From Candidatus Kouleothrix ribensis (GTDB lineage: Bacteria > Chloroflexota > Chloroflexia > Chloroflexales > Roseiflexaceae): a stretch of DNA of 64,000 nucleotides. The DNA is taken from positions 2,604,001 through 2,668,000 of the forward strand of contig JADKGW010000001.1 of NCBI GenBank assembly GCA_016722075.1, written 5' to 3'. The notes under the pieces were generated by a model. That model was not told where the DNA came from, made no database searches, and worked only from the letters and a program-made list of their open reading frames with translations. This document shows positions 8,179 through 17,307 of the stretch, in pieces; position 1 is the stretch's first letter, and each line of letters opens with the position of its first letter. A program made the position numbers and the translations under genes.

Positions 8179-9111
8179 TTACGGCGCGTCGCCCCAACGA
8201 TACACCATCTGCGGCGGGCGGTTGGCGATCGAAACGCGCAGGTCGGTTGGCTGCCAGCCAGCGGCCTGCTCGCGGCGTAACGAGCGGTACGACTCCTCGC
8301 TGCACATCAGGCCCGAGCGCCGGGCACGCAGCGCCAGCTGCTGCAGCCCGACGGCTTGCTCGACTGGCGCGCCGACCACGCAAAACCCCAGCCCCGGCAG
8401 CGCAGCCGCCAGGGCGTAACCGCTCGCCAGCGCCAGCGCCAGCGGCCCGGCGCCAACGAACGTCGCCTGCCACGCGCGCTGCAGCTGCTCGGCCGCGCCG
8501 AGTGCCTCGCGCAGCGCCTCGCTCGAGGTGCGATCGTCAAACGCGCCGAACACCAGCATCACCGCATCACCACAGGGCTGCAGCAGCGCGCCGTAGCCCT
8601 GCGCGATATCGTGGGCCGCGTGCGCCAGCGCCTGCCAGGCCACCAGCCCGCTCCGCCGCACCCCTTGATCCCAGGCCGGGGCGCGCACCGGCGCGCCAAC
8701 CAGCAGCACCGCCACCTGCCGCGACTGGCCCTGGGTCAGCAGGTCGCCGCCCAGCAGCGAATGAACTGCTTCGATCGGCAACGGGGCCGGCAGCGCCTCG
8801 CGCAGCCGCTGCTCAAGCAGCCGCTCGTGCAGCAGCCCATTCACGGCGCGCGCCAGCGCGCCCCACGCGCCGCTAGGCACCTCGATCTTCTCAACATCCT
8901 GCCGGTCGGCGATACGCCGGGCCAGCGCCTGCGCGCGCTGGTCGCGCCGCTCGATCGCGTGAACCAGCAGCGCGACCAGCGGAATGAGCGCGCTGGCGGC
9001 AAGCTGGCCGGCCCACCAGAACAGCGCGCCAGCCAGCAACAGAACCAGCATGGCCCCAATATAGCGTGGGCTTGGTCGGAATGGCTGCGTGGCCTTATTA
9101 TGTCTACTCAT
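8179..9111 (-). CDS. Membrane-anchored degenerate class III cyclase-like protein
   Basis: Two adjacent membrane segments (about residues 18-52) precede a linker and a domain from about residue 130 with the order of a class III adenylate/guanylate cyclase: a strand RQVAVLLVGAP, the hairpin motif CGDAVMLVFG (residues 180-189) and the late motif FCVVGAPVEQAVGLQQLA. The first metal-binding Asp of real cyclases (VAVLFxD) is replaced, and the Asn and Arg of the VNxAARL motif are also gone; only the Asp of GDAV remains. It is therefore probably catalytically dead and may act as a sensor or scaffold. The ATG at 9111 is the most plausible start, with AAGG about 11 bases upstream. It lies next to, and in the same direction as, an OmpR-type regulator. 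Confidence 0.6.
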   Translation of the reverse strand: MSRHNKATQPFRPSPRYIGAMLVLLLAGALFWWAGQLAASALIPLVALLVHAIERRDQRAQALARRIADRQDVEKIEVPSGAWGALARAVNGLLHERLLEQRLREALPAPLPIEAVHSLLGGDLLTQGQSRQVAVLLVGAPVRAPAWDQGVRRSGLVAWQALAHAAHDIAQGYGALLQPCGDAVMLVFGAFDDRTSSEALREALGAAEQLQRAWQATFVGAGPLALALASGYALAAALPGLGFCVVGAPVEQAVGLQQLALRARRSGLMCSEESYRSLRREQAAGWQPTDLRVSIANRPPQMVYRWGDAP

Positions 9112-9226
9112 GACTATGCTACCTTCTTGCGGTGGGCTAAGAGGATAGCACGCGATCGATCTTGCTACCGAGACCAGGAGATTACGGGAGGGTGACAGGA
9201 GTTTTGCAACTTGGTTGGGGTGCCAT

Positions 9227-9916
9227 TCAGCTCGCAGCGCTAGTATCATCGCGCAGAATATAGCCGACACCGCGCACCGTATGAATAAGGCGCGGCTCAC
9301 CGGCGGCCTCGAGCTTCTGGCGCAGGTAGCGCACATACACTTCGATGATATTGCTCTCGCCGCCGAAATCGTAGCCCCACACGCGATCGTAGATCACCTC
9401 GCGCGTGAGCACCTGCTGGGGGTGATGCATGAACAGCTCGAGCAGCTCGTACTCTTTGGCGGTCAGCTCGACGCGCCGCGCGCCGATCTGCGTCTCGTGC
9501 GCGGCCGTGTCCATAGTCAGCCGGCTATAGCGCAACACATTCGGCTGCTCATCGCGCTGGCGGCGGCGCAGCTGCACGCGGATGCGCGCCAGCAGCTCTT
9601 CGAACGCGAACGGCTTGACCAGGTAGTCGTCGGCGCCGGCCTCGAGCCCGGCCACCCGGTCGGGCACGGCATCGCGTGCGGTGAGCATAATGATCGGCAC
9701 ATCGGAGGCCGCGCGCAGCCGGCGCGCCACCTCAAAGCCATCGACGCCGGGCAGCATCACGTCGAGCACCACCAGATCGGGGGGGCGCTCGCGGGCCGCG
9801 TTGAGCGCGGCCGTGCCAGTGGCGGCGATCTCGACACTAAAGCCTTCGAACGCCAGGCCGCGGCGCAGGTAGCCAGCGATCTCGGCCTCGTCTTCGACTA
9901 TCAGAATATGCGTCAT
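9227..9916 (-). CDS. OmpR/PhoB-family response regulator (orphan)
   Basis: The 229-residue protein has a receiver domain (ILIVEDE acidic pocket, phospho-acceptor Asp52 in VVLDVMLPG, and the DYLVKPF lysine) and a C-terminal winged helix (VELTAKEYELLELF, then VRYLRQKLE and VRGVGYIL). It should bind DNA on phosphorylation. No histidine kinase is adjacent; downstream lies the pseudo-cyclase gene, about 115 bases away. The start at ATHIL-type position 9916 lacks a strong ribosome site but matches the family's N terminus. Partner and targets are unknown. Confidence 0.9.
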   Translation of the reverse strand: MTHILIVEDEAEIAGYLRRGLAFEGFSVEIAATGTAALNAARERPPDLVVLDVMLPGVDGFEVARRLRAASDVPIIMLTARDAVPDRVAGLEAGADDYLVKPFAFEELLARIRVQLRRRQRDEQPNVLRYSRLTMDTAAHETQIGARRVELTAKEYELLELFMHHPQQVLTREVIYDRVWGYDFGGESNIIEVYVRYLRQKLEAAGEPRLIHTVRGVGYILRDDTSAAS

Positions 9917-10157
9917 AGGTGCCCGGTGTGCGAAACTCATGCGGCGCGCTGGCCGCGCCTGGGCCATTGTAGCAGCCTGCAGCGCGGCGTGCAAACCGGC
10001 GCCGCGAACGCCCTACACGCAATACGTGCGCTTGCTCAGCCGCAGATCTGCGCGCCCACGCCCGCACCGAATCCGGCCCGGCGCCGACACTGCACGCGTA
10101 GTATAATCTGAAATACCCGGCCAGGGCGTTGCGGCCGGCAGAGGAGTAATTGTCGCT

Positions 10158-10904
10158 ATGTCGCTTACCGATCAGGTCGCCATTGTCACCGGTGCGTCGC
10201 GCGGGATCGGGCGCGCGATTGCGCTCGAGCTGGCACGCCAGGGCGCGCGCGTACTGGTGAACTACCAGTCGAACGCTGCCGCCGCACAGGCAGTGGTGCA
10301 GCAAATCGCCGCTGCCGGCGGCGAGGCGCACGCACACCTGGCCAATGTCGCCGACGAGCACGCCGTCACAGGTATGGTTGCGGCCTGCCTCGATCGCTGG
10401 GGCCGGCTCGATCTGCTGGTCAACAACGCCGGCATCACCGCCGACGCGCCCATGATCCGCATGAAGGACGAGCAGTGGCACGCGGTGATCGAGACCAACC
10501 TGACCGGCGTGTTTCTGTGCTGCCGCGCTGCGCTGGGGCCAATGCGCGCGCGCGGCTACGGCCGGATCGTCAACATCGGGTCGCTGGCCGGGCTGGCCGG
10601 CAATGTCGGGCAGGCAAACTATGCCGCAGCCAAGGCCGGCCTGGTGGGCCTCACGCGGGCGCTGGCTCGCGAGGTAGCCCACGAGGGCATTACCGCGAAT
10701 GTCGTGGCGCCCGGCTATATCGAAACCGAGCTGCTGGCCAGCGTGCCCGCCGCATTGCGCGAGTGGGCCACCAGCGCGATTGCGATGCGGCGTTTCGGCA
10801 CACCCGAAGAGGTCGCGCCGGCGGTCGGGTTTCTGCTCTCGCCACAGGCTTCGTACATCACCGGCCACGTGCTGGTGATCGATGGCGGCTGGGTCATGCC
10901 GTAG
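10158..10904 (+). CDS. fabG: 3-oxoacyl-ACP reductase-like short-chain dehydrogenase
   Basis: The 248-residue SDR has the cofactor motif TGASRGIG, the NNAG strand, and the catalytic Ser/Tyr/Lys set in NIGSLAGL and NYAAAKAG, followed by VVAPGYIETEL, all as in FabG. FabG reduces 3-oxoacyl-ACP with NADPH in fatty-acid synthesis; solitary paralogues may use other substrates, and no fab cluster is present here, so the exact substrate is inferred. AGGAG lies 11 bases before the ATG. A TATAAT sits at 10102-10107. The 3' end overlaps the convergent kinase gene by 11 bases. Confidence 0.85.
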   Translation: MSLTDQVAIVTGASRGIGRAIALELARQGARVLVNYQSNAAAAQAVVQQIAAAGGEAHAHLANVADEHAVTGMVAACLDRWGRLDLLVNNAGITADAPMIRMKDEQWHAVIETNLTGVFLCCRAALGPMRARGYGRIVNIGSLAGLAGNVGQANYAAAKAGLVGLTRALAREVAHEGITANVVAPGYIETELLASVPAALREWATSAIAMRRFGTPEEVAPAVGFLLSPQASYITGHVLVIDGGWVMP

Positions 10905-12396
10905 GTGGCAGCGCATCGATCGCCGGGCCTAGCCGGCCGAACAGCTCGGCCAGCTGGAGGTATACGCTGCTGTAGGCGCCTGCATACCAATCGGCCCGTG
11001 CCGGCTCGGGCCAGGCCAGGTGGTACGGCCGTTCGACCCGCTCGGCCGCGTCGGCTGCGTCGCGGTATACCCCGGCCGCCATGCCACCTAGCAGCGCTGC
11101 GCCAAGCGCGACGCTCTCGGCCTGCTCGAGCACATGCAGCGGCCGGCCGAGCACATCGGCCTTGATCTGCAACCACAGGCCATCGCGGCTACCACCGCCG
11201 ATCACGCGAATCTGCTCGGCGCGCACCCCGGTGGCCCGCTCGATCAGCTCGAGGTTGCGCCGCCATTCGTAGGCCAGCCCCTCATAGACTGCGCGTGCCA
11301 GCTCGGCCGGGCCGGCGGCGGCGGTCAGGCCAGCAAACCCGCCACGATCGATCGGTGCGAGGTGCGGCAGAAAGAACACGCCGCAGCTGCCTACTGGCGC
11401 GCCTGCCGCCGCAGCCTGCAGCCGATCGCGATCGGCGCCAGCGCCAAGCGCCTGCGCGGCCCACGCCACCGCGCTACCCGAGCTGCGAATACCACGAGCT
11501 GCATAGCCCACGCCCGGCACCACGTGCGCGCCAAACGAGCACACCGGCCCCGGCGCAGCTGGCTCCAGGGGCAGCCCGGCTAACGGCAAAAACGCCACCT
11601 CGGCCGTGCCCATCGAGTCGAGCGCAACGCTACTGGCATACACGCCGGCCGCCAGCGCGCCACAGCTATGGTCGTGCCCGCCGCAACCCACGGCGATGCC
11701 CGCCGGCAGGCCGGTGGCAGCTGCGGCGGCGGGCAGCACGCCGCCCAGGCGCGTACCGCTGGCCACCAGCTCGGGCAGCAGGTTGGTGCGCAGCCCACCC
11801 GCCTCGATCATCTCGGCCGACCAGCGCAAGCGCGGCAGGTCGAGTAGCATAGTACGCGTGGCCAGCGAGTAGTCGGTGGCCTGCACGCCGCACAGCTGCA
11901 GCGCAATATAGTCGGATACATGCAGCCAGCGCGCGGCGGCGGCATAGGCCTCGGGCGCGTGCTCGCGCAGCCAGAGCAGCTTGAACAGGCCGAAAACCGG
12001 GTTCGGCCGGTTGCCGGTGATCGGGTAGAACTGATCGGCGCCAAAGCGCGCGCGCCAGGCGCGGTAGTATCCGTCGCTGCGGCTGTCGTCCCAGCCGATG
12101 ATCGGGTGTAGCGGCTCGCCGGCACTGCCGACCAGCAGCCCGGCCTCGGCCATACTTGCCACGGCCACACCGCAGATCCGCGCGGGGTCGATCTGTGCCA
12201 GTGCAGCGCGCACCACCAGCACCACCGCCGACCAGAGCGCGGCCGGGTCGTACTCGACCCAGCCAGGCTGCGGGTACGTAGCCGGCGTTGGTACGCTGCC
12301 GGCCGCATGCAGCTGGCCGGCCTGGTCGAACACCAGCGCCTTGCAGTTGGTGGTGCCAACATCGATCCCCAGCAGCAGGTCTGCGTGCGTATGCAT
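10894..12396 (-). CDS. FGGY-family carbohydrate kinase
   Basis: The 500-residue protein has both FGGY lobes: the N-terminal phosphate loop LGIDVGTTNCKALVFD, the mid-protein GGHDHSCGALAAG, and the C-terminal GGGSRDGLWLQIKADVLGRP ending in ALGAALLGG. It should transfer phosphate from ATP to a pentose, hexose or polyol; xylulose, fuculose and similar kinases share these motifs and I cannot separate them. Full family length. No sugar transporter or isomerase is adjacent to narrow the substrate. It is followed in the same direction, upstream, by the holin-like gene. Confidence 0.85.
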   Translation of the reverse strand: MHTHADLLLGIDVGTTNCKALVFDQAGQLHAAGSVPTPATYPQPGWVEYDPAALWSAVVLVVRAALAQIDPARICGVAVASMAEAGLLVGSAGEPLHPIIGWDDSRSDGYYRAWRARFGADQFYPITGNRPNPVFGLFKLLWLREHAPEAYAAAARWLHVSDYIALQLCGVQATDYSLATRTMLLDLPRLRWSAEMIEAGGLRTNLLPELVASGTRLGGVLPAAAAATGLPAGIAVGCGGHDHSCGALAAGVYASSVALDSMGTAEVAFLPLAGLPLEPAAPGPVCSFGAHVVPGVGYAARGIRSSGSAVAWAAQALGAGADRDRLQAAAAGAPVGSCGVFFLPHLAPIDRGGFAGLTAAAGPAELARAVYEGLAYEWRRNLELIERATGVRAEQIRVIGGGSRDGLWLQIKADVLGRPLHVLEQAESVALGAALLGGMAAGVYRDAADAAERVERPYHLAWPEPARADWYAGAYSSVYLQLAELFGRLGPAIDALPPTA

Positions 12397-12448
12397 CGAT
12401 CCATTCTCACGGCGCGCCGGTGCGTACTGCCAACCTGCATTCGCCAGG

Positions 12449-12877
12449 CTACTGGCGGCGAATCACCACCACCGGCGCGGCGATCTCGCCGGCCAGAATA
12501 TTCAGCACCAGGCTGACCAGTGCGATCACCACCCCGCCCAGCAAGGCCGAAAAGAAGCCATCGACCGTGAACTGCACGCCGAGCGACGCGGCAATCTGCG
12601 CCGTCAGCAGCAGCAGCAGCGCGTTGATCACCAGCGCGAACAGCCCCAGCGATAGAATAATCAGCGGGCAAGTCAGCAGCGTCAACAGCGGGCGCAGTGC
12701 CACATTCACCAGCCCAAATACCAGCGCAACGATACCGATCTGCCAGCCGGGGCCGACAAAGCCAATCCCCGGAACCAGGTACACAGCAGCAAAGATCGCC
12801 AGCGTGCTAATCAGCCAGCGCAAGCTCAACGACCGTGCGCGCCGCCAGGCGTTTGGCGGCTGCGGTTGATCAAGCAT
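12449..12877 (-). CDS. Phage-holin-4-like (YvlD-type) membrane protein
   Basis: The 142-residue protein has four hydrophobic segments, including FAAVYLVPGIGF, IGIVALVFGLVNVALRPLL and LGLFALVINALLLLL; the VNxxLRPLL pattern after the second segment is the signature of the holin_4_2/YvlD family. Family members are chromosomal membrane proteins and mostly not phage lysis proteins; envelope-stress links are known for YvlD. GGAGG lies 7 bases before the ATG. Confidence 0.8.
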   Translation of the reverse strand: MLDQPQPPNAWRRARSLSLRWLISTLAIFAAVYLVPGIGFVGPGWQIGIVALVFGLVNVALRPLLTLLTCPLIILSLGLFALVINALLLLLTAQIAASLGVQFTVDGFFSALLGGVVIALVSLVLNILAGEIAAPVVVIRRQ

Positions 12878-12919
12878 AGGAACACCTCCTGTGTGCGCCA
12901 GCCGATCATACCACAGCGG

Positions 12920-14203
12920 CTACGTCGCCACAGTGGCCTGCTCGTCGATCTGAAGGGTTGCGATTGTCAGCGCCGACCCGGCATACGCCAGCGCTGCCAC
13001 GATCAGCACCGGCGCGAAGCCCCAGTGGAGCTGCACCCAACCGCTGGCCAGCGACGCGACCGCCCAGCCACCCGACCAGAGCACGCTCATCAGGCTCGAG
13101 GCCAGGCCCCGCTGGCGCGGCGGGGTCTCCTGCATCACCAGCGCATCGTTAAGCGGGAAGCTCGCGCCGACGCACAGCCCCCGTAAGCAGAAGCCGACCG
13201 CGGCCGGCAGCACCGCCGGCAGCAGCAGCAACAGCATCGCCGGCGCAGCCGCGAAGCGCAGCCAGGCCGCGCCGCGTCGCAGCCCGATCCGGCGGCTGAT
13301 CGGCATACCCAGCAAGCCGCCAACCCCCAGGCCCAGCGCCGACCCAGCCAACACCACGCCGACTGTGGCATCGCTCAGGCCAAACTGCATGCGGAAGAAC
13401 AGGTTCTGAAACGGCATAATGCTGCCGCCGGCCACGCCGAACAGCAGGCTGGCCCACGCAAAGCGCAGCAGCGTACGAAACGGCAGTGTGTGCTGTGGCG
13501 CCAGATCATTGGCCGCGCGCGGCGCGTGTACCGGCGCCGGGAACGGCCGCAGCACCGGTAGCAGCGCCAGCGCCGCCAGCCCAACCGAGACTGCCAGCGC
13601 CAGCCGGTACGCGCCGACATCGCGCGGGCCAGCGCCGATCGTACGCGCGAACAGCGCCGGCAGCAGCCCGGCGATCACACTACCAACCGGCCCGATCATA
13701 TTTCCGGCCGAGGCGTTCAGCCCGAACACCTGCGCGCGCTGATCGGGGCGTGTCACGCTGGCCATCAGCGGGGTGATCGCGGTGGCAGCCAGAATATAGG
13801 CCGCGCCGATGACAAACTGGGCCAGTATCAACGCCCACAGGCTGCGCGCAAGCAGCAGCGCTACCCAGGCTGCGATGAACAGCACCAGCCCCTGGAGCAA
13901 CGCCCGCCGCGCCCCGATCCGGTCGATCAGGAGGCCGATCGGCAAGCCCAGCACGATCCCCGCGCTGCGCCCAACCGTCGACAGCAAGCCGGCCGTGTCG
14001 TTGGCATAGCCCAGGCTGACCAGGTAGAAATTGAACAGCAGGTCGGCAATGCTGGCCGCAAGCCCAAACAGCATGCTATGCAGCAGAATGCGCCAGACCG
14101 GCGGCGAGATCTGCGCCAACGCAGCGCGTACCCGTAATGATGCGCGTGTCAATCGCTGCTCCTGCTTACCTGCACTGGCCCGGCCGATGCCGCGCCCCGG
14201 CAT
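12920..14203 (-). CDS. Major facilitator superfamily transporter
   Basis: The 427-residue protein has about twelve hydrophobic segments, with the MFS loop between helices 2 and 3 seen as GLLIDRIGARRALL and an internal NxxxGPVGSVIAG helix as in drug/sugar-efflux types. The start is uncertain because the first ~25 residues are basic and no ribosome site is clear; an internal start near ARVRAALAQ is possible. It lies 42 bases upstream of the holin-like gene in the same direction. Substrate unknown. Confidence 0.8.
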   Translation of the reverse strand: MPGRGIGRASAGKQEQRLTRASLRVRAALAQISPPVWRILLHSMLFGLAASIADLLFNFYLVSLGYANDTAGLLSTVGRSAGIVLGLPIGLLIDRIGARRALLQGLVLFIAAWVALLLARSLWALILAQFVIGAAYILAATAITPLMASVTRPDQRAQVFGLNASAGNMIGPVGSVIAGLLPALFARTIGAGPRDVGAYRLALAVSVGLAALALLPVLRPFPAPVHAPRAANDLAPQHTLPFRTLLRFAWASLLFGVAGGSIMPFQNLFFRMQFGLSDATVGVVLAGSALGLGVGGLLGMPISRRIGLRRGAAWLRFAAAPAMLLLLLPAVLPAAVGFCLRGLCVGASFPLNDALVMQETPPRQRGLASSLMSVLWSGGWAVASLASGWVQLHWGFAPVLIVAALAYAGSALTIATLQIDEQATVAT

Positions 14204-14251
14204 CGAACGCTATTTCGTATAGCTAGGGCTTTCGCTCGCGCGTATTTTTTT

Positions 14252-14327
14252 GCCTGCGGCAGCGCGGTAACACCGCACCCAGCTACACAGCACCTACCGC
14301 TCGGCCGCAGGCGTACGCCGCCAGCAG
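14252..14327 (+). repeat. Nested-hairpin element, degenerate copy E
   Basis: The outer arms GCCTGCGGC (14252-14260) and GCCGCAGGC (14304-14312) pair perfectly over nine bases. Inside is a small hairpin CGGTAACACCG, and the right part (CCTACCGCTCGGCCGCAGGC) matches the CGTACCGCTCTGCCGAAGGC word of the better copies at 50.7 and 51.7 kb. The large inner hairpin of those copies is reduced here. It lies just upstream of the MFS gene and reads like a decayed or variant family member. Confidence 0.5.
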
Positions 14328-14714
14328 CGAACGTCCTGATAGTATAGACGATATTGGCACAGGTATCGGCATGTAATGGGTAGATACACGCTGTAAGTGC
14401 CACGAGTGGGCCATTTAACACACATTGCCATACTGAACATACGAACGTATCGGTATACATAAGGCAAACGCCCTGCCTGAACTGCCGAATCGCACTACAC
14501 AGCGCCCGATCACGCGGCAGATTATCAAATCGCCACCGAATTGTTCGCAATAGCACGCATACAAGCGAGTATAATGGTTTCCAGCGACGCCTAGAGGTGG
14601 AGCGATTCGGCACTGCTTGAGTTTGCTGGTACGATCAACAGCAGGCACATGGGCTGCCACCACGCCATCGATGGCACCGGCCATCCCGTGCCGATCGATT
14701 GCCACACAGGGGGG

Positions 14715-14744
14715 TTTACTATAGGTTAAAGGTAAATATATAAT
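14715..14744 (+). promoter_or_regulatory. Candidate promoter for the terpene locus
   Basis: TTTACT (14715-14720), an 18-base spacer and TATAAT (14739-14744) lie in an AT-rich patch that stands out from its surroundings; GGTTAAA and GGTAAA form a short direct repeat in the spacer. A transcript starting here would have a leader of about 450 bases before the terpene synthase. The 1-kb gap 14204-15208 contains otherwise only the repeat at 14252, isolated TATAAT words at 14570 and 14815, and no convincing gene. Confidence 0.45.
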
Positions 14745-15208
14745 AACCAATTTCGTTCCAATTTCGAGACGATTTCGCACGCCTTAGCACCATCAACATC
14801 GGGCAACGTTGGGCTATAATGATATTGCTTATCCATGCACGATAGCCCCGACCCGATCTACATTCTCCCTAGCTTCACTACGAAGACTGCCACGACGCAA
14901 TCTGGTTAGTAGCAATTGATCTGTTCTTTGTCCGTTGTAGATTGTCTGAATCCAGTACTAGCGGCACGCACGCTACACCGGCAACAACCGGTGCTGGGTC
15001 GGCAAGTGGTGGTGCAATTCGTACAATTCTGGCCCTGGGCCTGGCTCGCGATCAAGCGTCGAGCCGGGCGACCAGCATCCCCATACTACGCTTCCGACCG
15101 GCCTCCAGCCTTAACCAGCACCAGAATGCGGACTACGGCGCTTAACAGCCAGGGCTACCCTTCGGCGCAGCACACTGGCCTATTGAGCGCAGGAGCGACT
15201 GCATAGCT

Positions 15209-16192
15209 ATGTCTGGCCATGTTCACCCAACCGAGCTGATCGATCTACCTGAGCTAATCTGCCCCTTCCCTTCGGCAACCAATCCGCATGCTGAGGTGGT
15301 AGAAGAGCACGCGATCGAATGGGGGCGGCGCTTCAAGATCATCACCGACAATCGCGTGCTGCATGCTGTGCGTGCGGCCAAAGCCGGCTGGCTGGTGGCG
15401 TGGGCCTACCCACACGCGCCGATCGAGGCGCTCCAGCTGATTGCCGACTGGAATATCTGGCTGCTGATCTGGGAGGATCGCTGCTCATCGCCCGAGCTAG
15501 GCACCCAGCCCGAGCGGCTGGAGGCGATCCACGCGCGCTTTCTGGCTATTCTGAGCGGAGCGCCCAGCACCGCACAGGATGGGCCGCTTGAGCATGGGCT
15601 GCGCGACCTGCGCGAACGGATGCTGGCCCAAACGACCTACCAATGGCTCCAGCAATTCTACCAGAGCCTCCTGGAGGTGTTCGACAGCTGGGTTTGGGAA
15701 GCGACCAACCGGGCACGCGGCACGAAACCCGATCTCGAGACCTACCTGCGCATGCGCCCAAGCACCGGCGCACTGCCGCCATATTTGCACTTTCTGGCAC
15801 TCACCGATCAGGTCTTTCTGCCACGCAAAGTCCACGAACACCCGTACGTCTACCAGCTGACCCTGATGGCCAACAACATCATCTGCTGGTCGAACGACCT
15901 GTTTTCGTTCGACAAAGAGCGCCATGAGGGCGAGCTGCACAACCTGGTGCTTATCCTGCAGGATCACATGCAGCTCTCGCTGCAAGCATCGGCGCAGCAC
16001 GTCGCGCAGCTGCACAACGCCGAGGTCGAGGCATTCCTGAATCTCGCGGCGCATGTACACGCATTCAGCGATCTGAACGCTAACCTGAACCAGTATGTCG
16101 CGCTGCTGCGCAACTGGATTCGGGCGAATATGAACTGGGCCGCGATATCGGGGCGCTACAACCAAACCATGGAGCGCGAGGTCGGGCAGTAA
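15209..16192 (+). CDS. Class I terpene synthase with atypical Asp-rich motif
   Basis: The 327-residue protein has the bacterial terpene-synthase landmarks: the NSE metal motif NDLFSFDKE (Asn229, Ser233, Glu237), a diphosphate-sensing Arg183 exactly 46 residues before Asn229, and a C-terminal Arg316-Tyr317 pair. Such enzymes ionise and cyclise a prenyl diphosphate in the cytosol. The first metal motif, normally DDxxD/E near residue 85-95, reads WEDRCSS (Glu89-Asp90), so the first Asp is Glu and the third acid is missing. The product cannot be predicted. It heads a co-directional set with the STAS membrane protein and FAD monooxygenase. AGGAG lies about 13 bases before the ATG, a long spacing. 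Confidence 0.85.
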   Translation: MSGHVHPTELIDLPELICPFPSATNPHAEVVEEHAIEWGRRFKIITDNRVLHAVRAAKAGWLVAWAYPHAPIEALQLIADWNIWLLIWEDRCSSPELGTQPERLEAIHARFLAILSGAPSTAQDGPLEHGLRDLRERMLAQTTYQWLQQFYQSLLEVFDSWVWEATNRARGTKPDLETYLRMRPSTGALPPYLHFLALTDQVFLPRKVHEHPYVYQLTLMANNIICWSNDLFSFDKERHEGELHNLVLILQDHMQLSLQASAQHVAQLHNAEVEAFLNLAAHVHAFSDLNANLNQYVALLRNWIRANMNWAAISGRYNQTMEREVGQ

Positions 16193-16278
16193 GATTCAGG
16201 CGACTGCCAGCCCAACCGAAAGCCAGGCGCACCTATGCGCCACCATCACCCTACGCGTACGACACATTAGGAGACAGC

Positions 16279-17304
16279 ATGACCACCGCCGACATCGCAC
16301 CAGCAGCTTCATCTCCTCAATTAACGCGATTTCTCCAGTTCGTGGCCTGGGCATTTCCTATAACATTGGGCTTTTCGGTACTCTACGGCCTGATTGGCCT
16401 GATCAGCAACAACTTTCTGGCCGGGATCACCAGCCTGGTTGGCTTCGGGTTTGGGCTGCTGTTGCTGAGCGCGCGGCAGCAAGCCCGCAAGAACCAACTC
16501 ACGCTGGCGGCGATCATGATCGCTGGCGGGCAGCTAGCTGCTGCGCTTATTATCGTGCTGGTTGTACCAACGCTGTACCCAGCGCTGGTATGCGTGCCTT
16601 TGCTGGCTGTCGCGCTTGCGCTGCCATATACGCAGGGCCGCGCAATGCTGCAGCTGATTATTGCAGCCGGCGTGATCGCGACACTCGTCGCTGTGCTGGG
16701 CAACTATGTCGATATTATCGCAGTGGCCCCCGTGCAGTACATGCACACCGTGCTGGTCGGCATGCTAGTGCTGACCATCGCGCTGATCTTGTTGCTGCTA
16801 TGGCAGTTTAGCCACCGGCTCAACGAGACGCTGGCGCACGCGCATAACGCAAACCAGGGGCTGGCAGAGGTCAACTCGGCACTCGAGTCGGCTAATCAGC
16901 AAATGAACGTGCAGCTCGATCAGCAGCGCCAGCTGCTCGAGCTGATCATGACGCTCGAGACGCCGGCAGTGAGCCTGGCCGACCATGTGCTGCTGGCGCC
17001 GATCGTCGGGCACATCGACAGCCGGCGCGCACAGTCGCTAACCCAGCGGCTCTTGCAAACGGTAGACGAGCATAAGGCGCGTCTGGTGATCATCGATATT
17101 GCCGGCGTGCCGATTGTCGACACCGCCGTCGCCCAGAGCCTCATTCAGATGGCTCAGGCGATCCAGCTGCTCGGCTGCCAGGTGCGGATGAGTGGCATCA
17201 CCGCTACGGTCGCGGCGACTCTGGTTAATCTTGGGATCTCACTGCACATGATTACAACAGTTCGATCACCACAGGATGCACTGGCCGAATACCACAAGGA
17301 GTAG
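16279..17304 (+). CDS. Polytopic membrane protein with C-terminal STAS (RsbR-like) domain
   Basis: The N-terminal ~180 residues form about six membrane helices; a coiled-coil linker (about 185-220) leads to a STAS domain (about 235-335) with DIAGVPIVDTAVAQSLI and SGITATVAATLVNLG. Thr residues at the two positions that are phosphorylated in RsbR/RsbS-type stressosome proteins are present. STAS domains of this type act in partner-switching control of sigma factors or other outputs. No RsbT kinase or sigma factor is nearby. An AGGAG lies just before the ATG. The next gene begins 3 bases after its stop, so the two are probably co-translated. Confidence 0.75.
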   Translation: MTTADIAPAASSPQLTRFLQFVAWAFPITLGFSVLYGLIGLISNNFLAGITSLVGFGFGLLLLSARQQARKNQLTLAAIMIAGGQLAAALIIVLVVPTLYPALVCVPLLAVALALPYTQGRAMLQLIIAAGVIATLVAVLGNYVDIIAVAPVQYMHTVLVGMLVLTIALILLLLWQFSHRLNETLAHAHNANQGLAEVNSALESANQQMNVQLDQQRQLLELIMTLETPAVSLADHVLLAPIVGHIDSRRAQSLTQRLLQTVDEHKARLVIIDIAGVPIVDTAVAQSLIQMAQAIQLLGCQVRMSGITATVAATLVNLGISLHMITTVRSPQDALAEYHKE

Positions 17305-17307
17305 TCT

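Noticed and set aside
12449..12877. Prophage holin
   Set aside because: The holin_4_2/YvlD family is widespread in chromosomes and no lysin or phage genes are nearby.
14916..15206. Small ORF of 96 codons ending 3 bases before the terpene synthase
   Set aside because: No ribosome site, no recognisable domain and composition unlike the neighbouring genes; more likely part of the leader.
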